Assembly: GCF_000423825.1 (NCBI RefSeq)
Contig: NZ_AUIS01000003.1
Location: 62,001 to 126,000, forward strand
DNA length: 64,000 bases
Reading direction: 5' to 3'
Origin: Thermithiobacillus tepidarius DSM 3134
GTDB lineage: Bacteria; Pseudomonadota; Gammaproteobacteria; Acidithiobacillales; Thermithiobacillaceae
The translations under genes were made by a program, and so were the position numbers. The notes beneath the pieces are model-generated. The model saw nothing but the letters and a program-made list of their open reading frames with translations, was not told where the DNA came from and searched no databases. This document shows, one piece after another, positions 21,546 to 30,034 of this stretch; position 1 is the first letter of the stretch; every line of letters starts with the position of its first letter.

Positions 21546-22898
21546 TCAGTGATACTGGCCCGTCACCAGATCCAGCCTGGCCGCCGCCATGTTGTAGTCG
21601 TTCAGCGCGCGCAGATAGTCGGCGCGGTTCAGGGCATAGCCCTGCAGGGCGCGCATCACTTTTTCGCCGTCACCCACGCCCGCCTCGAAATCGGCATAGC
21701 TGGCGACCATCCAGCGCCGGGCGGCCGCGCTGCCCTGCTCCAGCGCTTTGACGGCCTGCTGCTGGGCCTGGTACTCGTTGTAGGCCTCCGCCACCTCGAA
21801 GGGAATGCCCTTCTGGGCGAAGCTGGACTTCAGGTTCAGGGCGTCCAGCTCCGCCTGCGCGCCGGCCACGCGGGCGTCGGTGACCGCGCCCTGCCACTGC
21901 CAGCGCAGGCCCAGAATGGGCGTGGCGCCGTACTGGTGGAAGGGGTCGTAGAGGAAGGGGTTCTTCAGGTCGTCGCGGCGGCCGGCGTGGCTTACGACGC
22001 CGACCACGCCCGCGTACACGTCCGGATAGAGCTCGGCGCGCCGTGCCGCCACCAGCGCGCGGCGCGCGCGCAAGCCGGCCTCCAGCTGCGCGGCTTCCGG
22101 ACGGCTGTTCAGCGCCTGCAGCTGCAGCTCACCCAGAGCCTTGCCGTCCAGGGTCCGATCCGCCACCGGGGTGATGTGCGCCTCGGCCAGCTCCAGCGGT
22201 TCGCTGGCCGGGATGCCCACCAGCAGGCGCAAGCCCTGGGCCGCCGTGTTCTCCACCGCCCGCGCCTGGGCGATGAACTTCTCCACCTGCGCCCGGCCGG
22301 CCTGCAATTGGTAGAGATCCGCCTGGGTGGCCTGGCCGCTGCCGGTATCGAGCCAATTCTGCACCAGCTTTTCGGCGTCGTTGACCTTTTGCTGCACCTC
22401 TTCCAGCATGGCCCGGGTGTCGCGGGCGGTCAGGTAGCCGTAGTAGGCCTTCTTCACTTCCATGACGGTCTGGCCGCGGCGCAGGCGCACGTCGCCGCGG
22501 CGCACGTCCGCCTGGCCCTGGGCGGCGCGGGCGTAGTTTTCGATCTTGCCGAAGGTGAAGAGCGGCTTAATGATCTGGAACTGCAGGAACTCCCAGTCGG
22601 ACAGGCCGTCCACGTCGTAGGCGTCGCGGCGCAGGGTCGTGGTGCCCGGCTCGAAGATGTCGCCGTGCTTGGCGGTGGTCAGGCCGATGAAGGCATTGGC
22701 GTTGATCATCAGCCCCCGGTGGCCGAGGGCCTCGTCGATGAGGGCGCGCGCCGCGTCCACCAGCTTCTCGCTTTCCGCCACGCGCGGGTCCTGCTTCAGG
22801 GCGCGCTCCACGGCTTGATCCAGCGTCAGGGGCGCCGCCTGGACGGAAGCGGACAGCAGGACACCCACCAGGCCCGCCAATAAGCTGCGCTTCTTCAT
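21546..22898 (-). CDS. TolC-family outer membrane channel protein within the mla operon
   Basis: An outer-membrane efflux-type protein of 450 residues with a signal peptide (KKRSLLAGLVGVLLSASVQA) and two coiled-coil OEP repeats, visible as ALKQDPRVAESEKLV and LNSRPEAAQLEAGLRARRAL. The family forms trimeric channels that span periplasm and outer membrane. It overlaps mlaD by 4 bases (ATGA), so it is translated with the Mla import/export system. In several related operons the position between mlaD and mlaC holds mlaA; no MlaA is encoded here. Confidence 0.9.
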   Translation of the reverse strand: MKKRSLLAGLVGVLLSASVQAAPLTLDQAVERALKQDPRVAESEKLVDAARALIDEALGHRGLMINANAFIGLTTAKHGDIFEPGTTTLRRDAYDVDGLSDWEFLQFQIIKPLFTFGKIENYARAAQGQADVRRGDVRLRRGQTVMEVKKAYYGYLTARDTRAMLEEVQQKVNDAEKLVQNWLDTGSGQATQADLYQLQAGRAQVEKFIAQARAVENTAAQGLRLLVGIPASEPLELAEAHITPVADRTLDGKALGELQLQALNSRPEAAQLEAGLRARRALVAARRAELYPDVYAGVVGVVSHAGRRDDLKNPFLYDPFHQYGATPILGLRWQWQGAVTDARVAGAQAELDALNLKSSFAQKGIPFEVAEAYNEYQAQQQAVKALEQGSAAARRWMVASYADFEAGVGDGEKVMRALQGYALNRADYLRALNDYNMAAARLDLVTGQYH

Positions 22899-23392
22899 AG
22901 TCCCTCCCCGCCTGCCTGGGAACCCGGACTCGCCGGCGTTTCCGCGGCCTTGCTGTATAGGAATTGGCCGATGATCTGCTCCAGGGAAATGGCGGACTGG
23001 GTCAGGCTGATCCGCCCGTTGGGCTTGAGGTAGTCCGGAGAACCGCCCGGCTCCAGGGTGACGTACTGCTCGCCCAGCAGGCCGGCGGTGTAGATGCTCG
23101 CGCCCGTATCGGTGGGCAGCTTGATGCCGGGCTCGATCTCCATCCGGACCACGGCCAGATAGGATTGGGGATCGATGCTGATGGACTGCACCCGGCCCAC
23201 GGGCACGCCGCCCATCTTCACAGGCGCCTTCACCTTCAGCCCGCCGACGTTGTCAAAGGTGGCCACGATAGGATACCCTCCCCGCGTCCCCAGGTCAGCC
23301 AGGTTGCCCACCCGCAATGCCAGGACGACCAGGGCGGCCAATCCCAACAGTACGAATATCCCTACCCACCAGTCTACCGCCTTACGTTCCAT
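22895..23392 (-). CDS. mlaD: Mla MCE-domain substrate-binding protein MlaD
   Basis: A membrane-anchored MCE protein that forms a lipid-conducting ring on MlaFE. The 165-residue product has one N-terminal membrane helix (WWVGIFVLLGLAALVVLAL), one MCE domain (VATFDNVGGLKVKAPVKMGG to LLGEQYVTLEPGG) and the hydrophobic C-terminal helix SLEQIIGQFLY that lines the pore in relatives. It starts 73 bases after mlaE. Confidence 0.95.
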   Translation of the reverse strand: MERKAVDWWVGIFVLLGLAALVVLALRVGNLADLGTRGGYPIVATFDNVGGLKVKAPVKMGGVPVGRVQSISIDPQSYLAVVRMEIEPGIKLPTDTGASIYTAGLLGEQYVTLEPGGSPDYLKPNGRISLTQSAISLEQIIGQFLYSKAAETPASPGSQAGGEGL

Positions 23393-23465
23393 CCCGTCTC
23401 CTTGTCCGTGAACCGCGATTCGCGAATCGTGCTATAGCTTTCGCGACCCGCGAATCACGCCTCAC
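23393..23465. repeat. Palindromic intergenic element between mlaE and mlaD
   Basis: A perfect 14-base palindrome CGATTCGCGAATCG lies at 23416-23429, followed by further CGCGAATCACG words. The segment resembles the element at 17932-17990 in vocabulary and orientation. It interrupts an otherwise compact operon, so it may be a small inserted repeat or an mRNA-processing site. Confidence 0.4.
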
Positions 23466-24266
23466 CTAAAACATCAACGCCGTCAGCACGAAATCCAGCG
23501 CCAACACGGCCAGCGCCGAACCGACCACGGTACGCGTGGTGGCCCGGCCGACGCCCTCGGCGGTCGGCTCCGAACGGTAGCCCTGCCAGGTGGCGATCCA
23601 GGTCACCACCAGGCCAAAGCACAGGCTCTTGATCATGCCGCTGAGGATGTCGTCGTAGAGGCTCACGTTGGCCTGCATCTGCGACCAGAAGGCGCCCTCG
23701 TCCACCCCCATCAGGGGCACGGCGATCAGGTAGCCGCCCCAGACGCCCACCACGTTGTAGATGGCCGCCAGGATGGGCATGGCGATCACGCCGGCCAGCA
23801 GGCGCGGCGCGACTACCCAGGCAAAGGGGTTGACGGCCATCATCTCCATGGCGGCCAGCTGCTCCGTGGTTTTCATAAGGCCGATCTCCGCCGTCAGCGC
23901 CGAGCCCGCGCGCCCGGCGAAGAGCAGCGCGGTCAGCACCGGCCCCAGCTCGCGCACCAGCGACAGGGCCACCACGGTGCCGAGCGACTCCTCGGCGCCG
24001 AAGCGCACCAGCGTATTGTAGCCCTGAAAGCCCAGCACCATGCCGGTAAACAGGGCCGCCACCACCATCAGCAGCAAAGACAGCACGCCCACCGCGTAGA
24101 CTTGCAGGCTCAGCTGCCGCAGGCTGAAGTGCCGCTGGAAGACCGCCGCGAGCACCAGCAACAGGAAGCGGGTGCTGGTGCCCAGATTGGCGAGCACCTC
24201 CAGCAGCCAGTGGCCGAAGCGGGGAATGGCGTCCCAGGATTGGGGCTTACGGGGCTGGCCGGGCAT
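23466..24266 (-). CDS. mlaE: Phospholipid ABC transporter permease MlaE
   Basis: Inner-membrane permease of the Mla system. The 266-residue product has the MlaE signatures FTGMVLGFQGYNTLVRFGAE, LVRELGPVLTALLFAGRAGS and AEIGLMKTTEQLAAMEMMAV, with five membrane helices. It overlaps mlaF by 20 bases. Confidence 0.97.
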   Translation of the reverse strand: MPGQPRKPQSWDAIPRFGHWLLEVLANLGTSTRFLLLVLAAVFQRHFSLRQLSLQVYAVGVLSLLLMVVAALFTGMVLGFQGYNTLVRFGAEESLGTVVALSLVRELGPVLTALLFAGRAGSALTAEIGLMKTTEQLAAMEMMAVNPFAWVVAPRLLAGVIAMPILAAIYNVVGVWGGYLIAVPLMGVDEGAFWSQMQANVSLYDDILSGMIKSLCFGLVVTWIATWQGYRSEPTAEGVGRATTRTVVGSALAVLALDFVLTALMF

Positions 24267-25071
24267 TCAGCAAATCCTGCTCGTAATTCAGCGGCGCCGC
24301 GTAGTGGAAGGGCACCGGGCCGTCCGGGGCGCCGTCGAGGAATTGCCGCACCAGCGGCGAGCGGCTGTCCCGCAGCGCCGCGGGCGTGCCCTCGCCGATC
24401 ACGCGGCCGTTGGCCAGGATATAGGCGTAGTCGGCGATGCTCAGGGTCTCCGCCACGTCGTGGCTGACCACCACGGAGCTGGCGCCCAGGGCCTGGTTCA
24501 GGCGCTTGATCAGCGACACCACCACGCCGAGGCTGATGGGATCGAGTCCGGTAAAAGGCTCGTCGTAGAGGATGAGATCGGGATCCATGACCACGGCGCG
24601 GGCCAGCGCCACCCGCCGCGCCATGCCGCCCGACAGCTGGGACGGCATGAGCGCGTGGGCGCCGCGCAGGCCCACCGCCTCCAGCTTCATCAGCACCAGG
24701 GTGCGCAGGACCGGCTCGGACAGGCGCGTGTGCCGGCGCAGGGGAAAGGCCACGTTTTCGAAGACGGAAAGGTCGGTCAGTAGGGCGCTGTGCTGAAACA
24801 GCATGCCCATGCGCTTGCGCGCCTCGTACAATTCCTGCTGGCCCAGGCTGGCCAGCGCCACGCCGTCGAGCAGCACCTCGCCCCGCCGCGGCCGCAACTG
24901 GCCGCCCATGAGCTGCAGCAGCGTGGTCTTGCCGGTGCCGCTGCCGCCCAGGATGGCGACGATCTGCCCGCGCGGAATGCGGATATTCAAATCGGACAGA
25001 ATGGCGCGGTCAGCGCGGAAAAAGCCGAGGTTCCGTATTTCCAGAATGTTATTGTTGTGAGCCGGGGACAT
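24247..25071 (-). CDS. mlaF: Phospholipid ABC transporter ATP-binding protein MlaF
   Basis: The ATPase of the Mla transporter. The 274-residue product has Walker A GGSGTGKTT, signature LSGGMARRVALARAV, Walker B LILYDEPFTGLDP and H-loop VVSHDVAE. The ATG at 25071 has a GAGGGG site; the longer frame to 25107 runs into promoter DNA. First gene of the mla transcript. Confidence 0.97.
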   Translation of the reverse strand: MSPAHNNNILEIRNLGFFRADRAILSDLNIRIPRGQIVAILGGSGTGKTTLLQLMGGQLRPRRGEVLLDGVALASLGQQELYEARKRMGMLFQHSALLTDLSVFENVAFPLRRHTRLSEPVLRTLVLMKLEAVGLRGAHALMPSQLSGGMARRVALARAVVMDPDLILYDEPFTGLDPISLGVVVSLIKRLNQALGASSVVVSHDVAETLSIADYAYILANGRVIGEGTPAALRDSRSPLVRQFLDGAPDGPVPFHYAAPLNYEQDLLNARPAP

Positions 25072-25112
25072 GGACCCCTCTGTGCAAAGTACCTCGATCA
25101 GCCGCAAATCGG

Positions 25113-25128
25113 CTGACCGAGCGGTCAG
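25113..25128. promoter_or_regulatory. TetR-like operator candidate at the mlaF promoter
   Basis: A perfect 16-base palindrome CTGACCGAGCGGTCAG lies three bases downstream of the -10 box. The TGACCG-N2-CGGTCA form resembles sites of TetR-family repressors. A second inverted repeat, TCAGCCG (25098-25104) with CGGCTGA (25110-25116), overlaps it and would fold in the mRNA leader. Confidence 0.55.
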
Positions 25129-25130
25129 AC

Positions 25131-25160
25131 AATATACAGGACTCCCGCCGAATTAGACAA
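25131..25160 (-). promoter_or_regulatory. Sigma-70-type promoter of mlaF
   Basis: On the minus strand TTGTCT (25160-25155) is followed after 18 bases by TATATT (25136-25131). It lies about 60 bases upstream of the mlaF start codon, with a palindrome directly downstream. Confidence 0.6.
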
Positions 25161-25307
25161 GGACACGGCCAAACCGACTGTCCGGGAAGCGTTGCACGCC
25201 CATGGCGCGAACGTACGGACAACCCCGGGCGGCCAAAGGTCCAATTTGCCTACAGCACCCGATTTCGCTAGTCTTTAATGGCTTTTCCACTCCAACCAGG
25301 ACGGCCC

Positions 25308-26651
25308 ATGACCCACTCCGCGCTCCCTACCCGGCACGACTTCCTGCATGACCTGGTCGCCCAGATTCTCGATGAAGCCAAGCGGCAAGGGGCGAGCCAG
25401 GCCGAGGCATCGGTCAGCGAGGGCAAGGGACTGTCGGTGACCGTGCGCCTGGGCGAAGTGGAAACCATCGAGTTTCACCAGGACAAGGGCTTGGGCGTCA
25501 CCGTCTATTTCGGCCAGTCCAAGGGCCATGCCTCCACCTCGGACTTCTCCGCCGACGCGATCCGCGAAACCGTGCGCGCGGCCAGCACCATCGCCCGCCA
25601 CACCGCCGCCGACCCCTTCGCGGGCTTGGCGGACCCCGCGCTGCTGGCCCGGGAGATCCCCGACCTCGACCTCTATCATCCCTGGGACATCGATGCCGAC
25701 GACGCCATCGAGCTGGCGCGCCGCTGCGAAGAGGCCGCCCGCGGCGCCGACCGGCGCATCAGCAACTCGGAAGGCGCCAGCCTGGGCAGCGGCGAGGGCC
25801 TGGCGGTCTACGCCAACAGCAACGGCTTCCTGGGCGCCTACCGCTCCTCGCGCCATAACCTCTCCTGCTCGGTCATCGCCCAGGACGCGCAGGGTGGAAT
25901 GCAGCGCGACTACTGGTACGACGTGGCGCGCGATGCGGGCAGCCTGGCCGATCCCGAGACCGTCGGCCGGATCGCGGCCGAGCGCACCCTGCGCCGCCTC
26001 GATGCCCGCAAGCTGAGCACGCGCCGGGCGCCGGTGCTCTTCGAGAACCAGGTGGCGGCCAGCCTGCTCAGCCACTTCAGCAGCGCCATCAGCGGCAGCA
26101 GCCTTTACCGCAAGACCAGCTTCCTGCTCGATGCGCTGGGCACCCCCGTGTTCGCGCCCGGCATCCGCATCTACGAGGAGCCGCATCGGCTCCGCGGCCT
26201 GGGCAGCGCCCCCTTCGATGGCGAAGGCGTCGCTACCCGCAACCGCGACCTGATCACCGACGGCGTGCTGCAGAGCTATCTGCTGGACAGCTACAGCGCC
26301 CGCAAGCTGGGCGCGACCAGCACCGGCAACGCCGGCGGCGCCCACAACCTGACCCTGCAGCCGGGCGAGCTGGACTTCCCGGCGCTGCTCAAGCGCATGG
26401 GCACCGGCCTGCTCGTCACCGAACTGATCGGCTTCGGCGTGAACAACGTCACCGGCGACTACTCCCGCGGCGCGGCCGGCTTCTGGGTGGAAAACGGCGA
26501 GATCCAGTATCCGGTGGAGGAAATCACCATCGCCGGCAATCTGCGCGACATGTACCGCCAGATCGCCGCCGTGGGCGCCGACATGCTGATCCACGGCAAC
26601 ACCGGCAGCCCCTCCATCCTCATCGAGGAAATGACCATCGCCGGCGCCTGA
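25308..26651 (+). CDS. pmbA: Metalloprotease PmbA (TldE)
   Basis: Part of the TldD/TldE (PmbA) peptidase that trims peptides such as microcin precursors and degrades CcdA in E. coli. The 447-residue product carries QAEASVSEGKGLSVTVRLGE near the N-terminus, GLGVTVYFGQSKGHAST, and the C-terminal region GNAGGAHNLTLQPG and GFGVNNVTGDYSRGAAGFWVE. The ATG at 25308 follows an AGGACGG site; the ATG at 25278 has none. A weak promoter (TTGCCT at 25246, TAGTCT at 25269, 17-base spacing) lies upstream. TldD is not in the window. Confidence 0.95.
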   Translation: MTHSALPTRHDFLHDLVAQILDEAKRQGASQAEASVSEGKGLSVTVRLGEVETIEFHQDKGLGVTVYFGQSKGHASTSDFSADAIRETVRAASTIARHTAADPFAGLADPALLAREIPDLDLYHPWDIDADDAIELARRCEEAARGADRRISNSEGASLGSGEGLAVYANSNGFLGAYRSSRHNLSCSVIAQDAQGGMQRDYWYDVARDAGSLADPETVGRIAAERTLRRLDARKLSTRRAPVLFENQVAASLLSHFSSAISGSSLYRKTSFLLDALGTPVFAPGIRIYEEPHRLRGLGSAPFDGEGVATRNRDLITDGVLQSYLLDSYSARKLGATSTGNAGGAHNLTLQPGELDFPALLKRMGTGLLVTELIGFGVNNVTGDYSRGAAGFWVENGEIQYPVEEITIAGNLRDMYRQIAAVGADMLIHGNTGSPSILIEEMTIAGA

Positions 26652-26761
26652 CCGGCGCTGTGCTTGCCCCTTTTTGACATCGAAGCACCCCGATCGGCCT
26701 GCTGCGCCGATCGCGGCAAGTCCGCACCCGCTTTCGCACCCAGCCTTTAGATGCAACAACC

Positions 26762-26999
26762 GATCGCGAGCAAGCTCGCTCCTACGCTGTGTGCCTGGCG
26801 ATCTCGACCTCGGGGGCAGCCGCTGCATTGATCGCGGGCGAGCCCGCTCCTGCAACGCCCGACACCCAAATCGATCGCGGGCAAGCCCGCGCCTACAACG
26901 CCCCTCGAAAATTTCTCCCTCGGTGCCCGCCGCCAATCGCGGGCGAGCCCGCGCCGACGCTACGGGCCGGATGTTGTAGGAGCGGGCTTGCCCGCGATG
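26762..26999. repeat. REP cluster downstream of pmbA
   Basis: Four REPs in plus orientation (26762-26785, 26830-26853, 26873-26896, 26934-26958) and one inverted (26976-26999) fill most of the 451-base gap 26652-27102. The unit is GATCGCGGGCAAGCCCGC followed by TCCTAC: a short GC hairpin plus a conserved tail. The first three with their spacers recur almost word for word at 35988-36122, and the fourth with its flank recurs at 33888 and 36099. No gene was seen here. Confidence 0.9.
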
Positions 27000-27102
27000 C
27001 CTTGCAATACCTTCCCCTTTCAGTCGCACCCTCCCAGGAAGCCGGCAAGCTGCTTGCATGTCTAAACTCGTGTTTACAAGCAGCACAAGAGAGGAGTGAG
27101 TC

Positions 27103-27645
27103 ATGCCAAGCAATCACAGCGCCGCCGCCCTCTGGCACAACCTGGTCCTGGAAGCCGAAGAGCGCCTGGGGACCCGGCTCGGCGAGGACGTCGAAAGCTA
27201 TCTCGTGTTCATGCTCATGCGCTACCTGCGCGATGCCGGCGTGGTCCGCCGCATCGTCGCGCTGGCCTTCCTGGAGGGCATGCAGAAGCAAGGCCGCGCC
27301 CGCGCGGAAGCCATGCAGAGCCTGGGCGACCAGTGCCTGCTCTTCGCCGGCTTCTTCCCGGAGCAGGCCCGCCGGCGCCGAGTCAGCCTGGATTACTTCG
27401 TGCAGATGGGCCGCAGCGCCTACGGCCAACTGGACGCACAACCCATCTTCACCGCCCTGGCCCGGCATTTCGTGCCGCTGATGGACGTCCTGGCGCAGAT
27501 CCGCGCCGCCAACCCCCACCATCGGGCGCCTTCCCTGCTGGACCTGCAGGAACTGTGGGAAAGCACGGGCAGCCGCTACGCCGCCAAGCGCCTCCAGGAA
27601 GAAGGCATCCTGCCGCAGGCGATGCCGAGCCGGAGGCGGCACTAG
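27103..27645 (+). CDS. Conserved-looking hypothetical protein
   Basis: A 180-residue, probably cytoplasmic, mostly helical protein rich in Leu, Ala and Arg, with a strong AGGAG site before the ATG. It begins MPSNHSAAALWHNLVLEAEE and ends in a basic tail. I see no membrane helix, signal peptide, cofactor motif or catalytic signature. It stands alone between two REP clusters and is not an obvious partner of pmbA. I do not recognise the family; no function is proposed. Confidence 0.75.
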   Translation: MPSNHSAAALWHNLVLEAEERLGTRLGEDVESYLVFMLMRYLRDAGVVRRIVALAFLEGMQKQGRARAEAMQSLGDQCLLFAGFFPEQARRRRVSLDYFVQMGRSAYGQLDAQPIFTALARHFVPLMDVLAQIRAANPHHRAPSLLDLQELWESTGSRYAAKRLQEEGILPQAMPSRRRH

Positions 27646-27743
27646 TTTTGGGTGAGTCGTGAGTCGTGAGTCGCGTTGCGGCAACCGGGAAGGACTGGCA
27701 AGCGGAATCGGGATGGCCCGAGGAGGAGTTGGCGCGTCGCGGC

Positions 27744-27844
27744 CAATCGCGAGCAAGCTCGCTCCTACGGTGGGGCGCCTGATGGGGAGCCGGAAGTGGC
27801 GGTGGCTGAGAAACTGGTTGGATCGCGAGCAAGCTCGCTCCTAC
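27744..27844. repeat. Composite REP pair, type B (direct repeat)
   Basis: Two plus-oriented REPs (27744-27768 and 27821-27844) enclose a 52-base core that includes GCCTGATGGGGAGCCGGAAG and GTGGCTGAGAAACTGGTTGG. The same composite lies inverted inside a glycosyltransferase gene at 41027-41136. Beyond it, about 60-base spaced TCCTACGYGYGTGGGCGGC words at 27838, 27898 and 27959 look like decayed copies of a tandem array. Confidence 0.85.
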
Positions 27845-28018
27845 GCGTGTGGGGGGCAATTGCGTCTACCCGAGCCTGCGCGTCGGCCTGTATCCTCGTC
27901 CTACGTGCGTGGGCGGCAGTTACTTCCCCGGTGCAACGCCACCAACCATTGCAGCTCGTTCCTATGCGCGTGGGCGGCAGCGGGGTCCAAGGTGGATGCC
28001 GGGGCAGTGCCCACGCGG

Positions 28019-28050
28019 GCCCTCACCCCAGTCCTCTCCCCGAGGGAGCC
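28019..28050. repeat. Second intergenic repeat family (CCCTCACCCC type)
   Basis: CCCTCACCCCAGTCCTCTCC is followed by a complementary GAGGGAG. A relative reads CCCTCACCCTGGCCCGCTCC at 63127, followed by GAGAGAGGGAG. This is a hairpin-like dispersed repeat unrelated to the REP tail. The rest of the 804-base gap 27646-28449 holds REPs and no gene. Confidence 0.45.
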
Positions 28051-28167
28051 GTTGGCTTTGCCGCTCGCCCGGCCCGCTCCTGGAGGGAGATGGAGCAATC
28101 AATCCTTCGGTGGGAGCGGGAGGAGGGATGCTCGGCGGCAATGCGCCCGCGTCGGCCGGCACGGATC

Positions 28168-28434
28168 GTAGGAGCGGGCTTGCCCGCGATTCGGTGGCGG
28201 CCAAAACCCCATCGCGGGCAAGCCCGCTCCTACATCAAGCTCGCCGACCTGAAACACGGGCGGCACGCAGGGCGGCACGCCCTCCCCGCGCGGCAGAATA
28301 TGACGCTCGACCGCAAAGCGGGCTTGCCCGCGATGCCGATGCCGCCCCCACCAAATTGCGTACCCGCCCGCGGCTGTGTTCGCACCCAGCTCCCTCCAGG
28401 TGCCGCGACTGATCGCGAGCAAGCTCGCTCCTGC
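28168..28434. repeat. REP cluster including an inverted type A composite
   Basis: REPs at 28168-28190 (minus), 28211-28233 (plus), 28312-28334 (minus, partial) and 28411-28434 (plus). The last two bound a core of about 75 bases (ACCAAATTGCGTACCC, GTTCGCACCCAGCTCCCTCC) that is the reverse complement of the cores at 33953-34029 and 36163-36239. It lies just downstream of the lnt stop and could end that transcript. Confidence 0.85.
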
Positions 28435-28449
28435 AAGATATTGACGCGC

Positions 28450-30030
28450 TTACGAGAACTCCGGCGCCGGTGCCAGGCGCTGCTGGCGCCGCTGCCAGGT
28501 CCAGGCCGACAGCAGGCCGAAACCTGCCAGGAGCAGCACCGGCCAGTCGCCGAAGCGGGCATAGGGGGTCAGGCCGGTGCGGGGCTGCAGGGTGCCGTTC
28601 AAAGTGCCGGTCTGGAACTGGGGCAGGCGCGACTGGATGCGGCCGTCCGGGCCGATGAAGACGGTGATGCCGGTATTGGTGGCCCGCGCCAGGGGGCGCT
28701 GGCTCTCGCGCGCGCGCATCTGCGCCATCTGCAGGTGCTGGTGCGGCGCGATGGTGTCGCCGAACCAGTCGTCGTTGCTGATGTTCAGCAGGAAGCGGGC
28801 GCCGGCGCGCACGTCGCTGCGGATCTCATCGCCGAAGGCCGCCTCATAGCAGATGGAGGTGCCGGTGGACTGGCCGTCCAGGCGCAGGACACCCACGCTG
28901 GTGCCCTTGCTGAAATCGCCCTGCCCCGGCACCAATTGGTTCACGACGGTCCCGATCCAGGGGCGCAGGGGCACGTACTCGCCGAAGGGCACCAGATGGC
29001 GCTTGCGGTAGCTCTGGATCGGCCCCTGCCCGGTGATGGCCAGGGCGCTGTTGTAGTAATCCACGCCGTTGCCGCGCGGCACCCGCTCGTCGATGCCCAG
29101 GATGATGGCGGTGCCCTGCCGCTGCGACCACAGCGCCAAGCCGCGCAGCAGCTCCGGCACCTCGTCGCGGAACAGGGGAATGGCGGACTCCGGCAGCACC
29201 ACGAGATCGGTGCCCGGCGGCGTCTGCAGGAGCAGGTTCACGTAGGTGCGCAGGGTCGGCTCCACCGCCTCGGGTGACCACTTGACCGCCTGCGGGATGT
29301 TGCCCTGCAGCAGGCGCACCTTGAGCGGGCCGTCGACCGGGCGGGTAAGCTCGGCCTGGCCCATGAGCTGCGCCAAGCCCATGATCACGAGCACGGCCGG
29401 AAAGCCGATCAGCCACAGGGCGCGCCGGGTCTCCTCGGCCCAGCTCCAGGCCAACAGGCCCGCCATCCAGGCGGCCACCAGCCCGATGCCGTAGACGCCC
29501 ACCCAGGGCGCCAGGCCGCCGAGGGGCGCCAGGGTCTGGCTGTAGCCCAGGGACAGCCAGGGGAAGCCGGTGAAGAGATGGCCGCGCAGCCAGTCCAGCA
29601 GCACCCACAGCAGCGGCATGCCCACCAGAAAGGCTAAGGTACGGTTGGGGAAGATCAGCCGCGCCAGCCCCACGGCAATGGCCGGATAAAAGGCCATCAC
29701 CGCCGCCAGCAGCAGCATGAGCACGATGGCCAGGGGCCACGGCAGGAAGCCGTAGGTGTGCAGCGTGTGGCTGATCCAGTAGAGCCCGGTGGCGAAGCCG
29801 GCCAGGCCGAAGAGATAGGCGTGCCAGAAGGCGGCCTTCGGCCCATGGCGCGAGGTCAGGGCAAAGAGGGCCGCCAGCAGCAGGATGGGCAGGGGCGTGA
29901 AGCCGAAGGGCGCAAAGCCCAGCGGCCAGCACAGCCCCAGCAGGATGGCCACGGACACGGACCAATACCCCACTGGCGGGGGAAAGGACCAGGGGGGATA
30001 GTCGCGCGTGCCGGAAATCCGCTCGGACAT
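28450..30030 (-). CDS. lnt: Apolipoprotein N-acyltransferase
   Basis: Adds the third acyl chain to lipoproteins in the inner membrane. The 526-residue product has an N-terminal membrane domain and a C-terminal periplasmic nitrilase domain with the Glu-Lys-Cys triad in VVLPESAIPLF, YRKRHLVPFGEY and TSICYEAAFGDE. The ATG at 30030 starts 4 bases after the corC stop; an in-frame extension to 30219 lies within corC. The order corC-lnt is common in proteobacteria. Confidence 0.97.
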   Translation of the reverse strand: MSERISGTRDYPPWSFPPPVGYWSVSVAILLGLCWPLGFAPFGFTPLPILLLAALFALTSRHGPKAAFWHAYLFGLAGFATGLYWISHTLHTYGFLPWPLAIVLMLLLAAVMAFYPAIAVGLARLIFPNRTLAFLVGMPLLWVLLDWLRGHLFTGFPWLSLGYSQTLAPLGGLAPWVGVYGIGLVAAWMAGLLAWSWAEETRRALWLIGFPAVLVIMGLAQLMGQAELTRPVDGPLKVRLLQGNIPQAVKWSPEAVEPTLRTYVNLLLQTPPGTDLVVLPESAIPLFRDEVPELLRGLALWSQRQGTAIILGIDERVPRGNGVDYYNSALAITGQGPIQSYRKRHLVPFGEYVPLRPWIGTVVNQLVPGQGDFSKGTSVGVLRLDGQSTGTSICYEAAFGDEIRSDVRAGARFLLNISNDDWFGDTIAPHQHLQMAQMRARESQRPLARATNTGITVFIGPDGRIQSRLPQFQTGTLNGTLQPRTGLTPYARFGDWPVLLLAGFGLLSAWTWQRRQQRLAPAPEFS

Positions 30031-30034
30031 CCGC

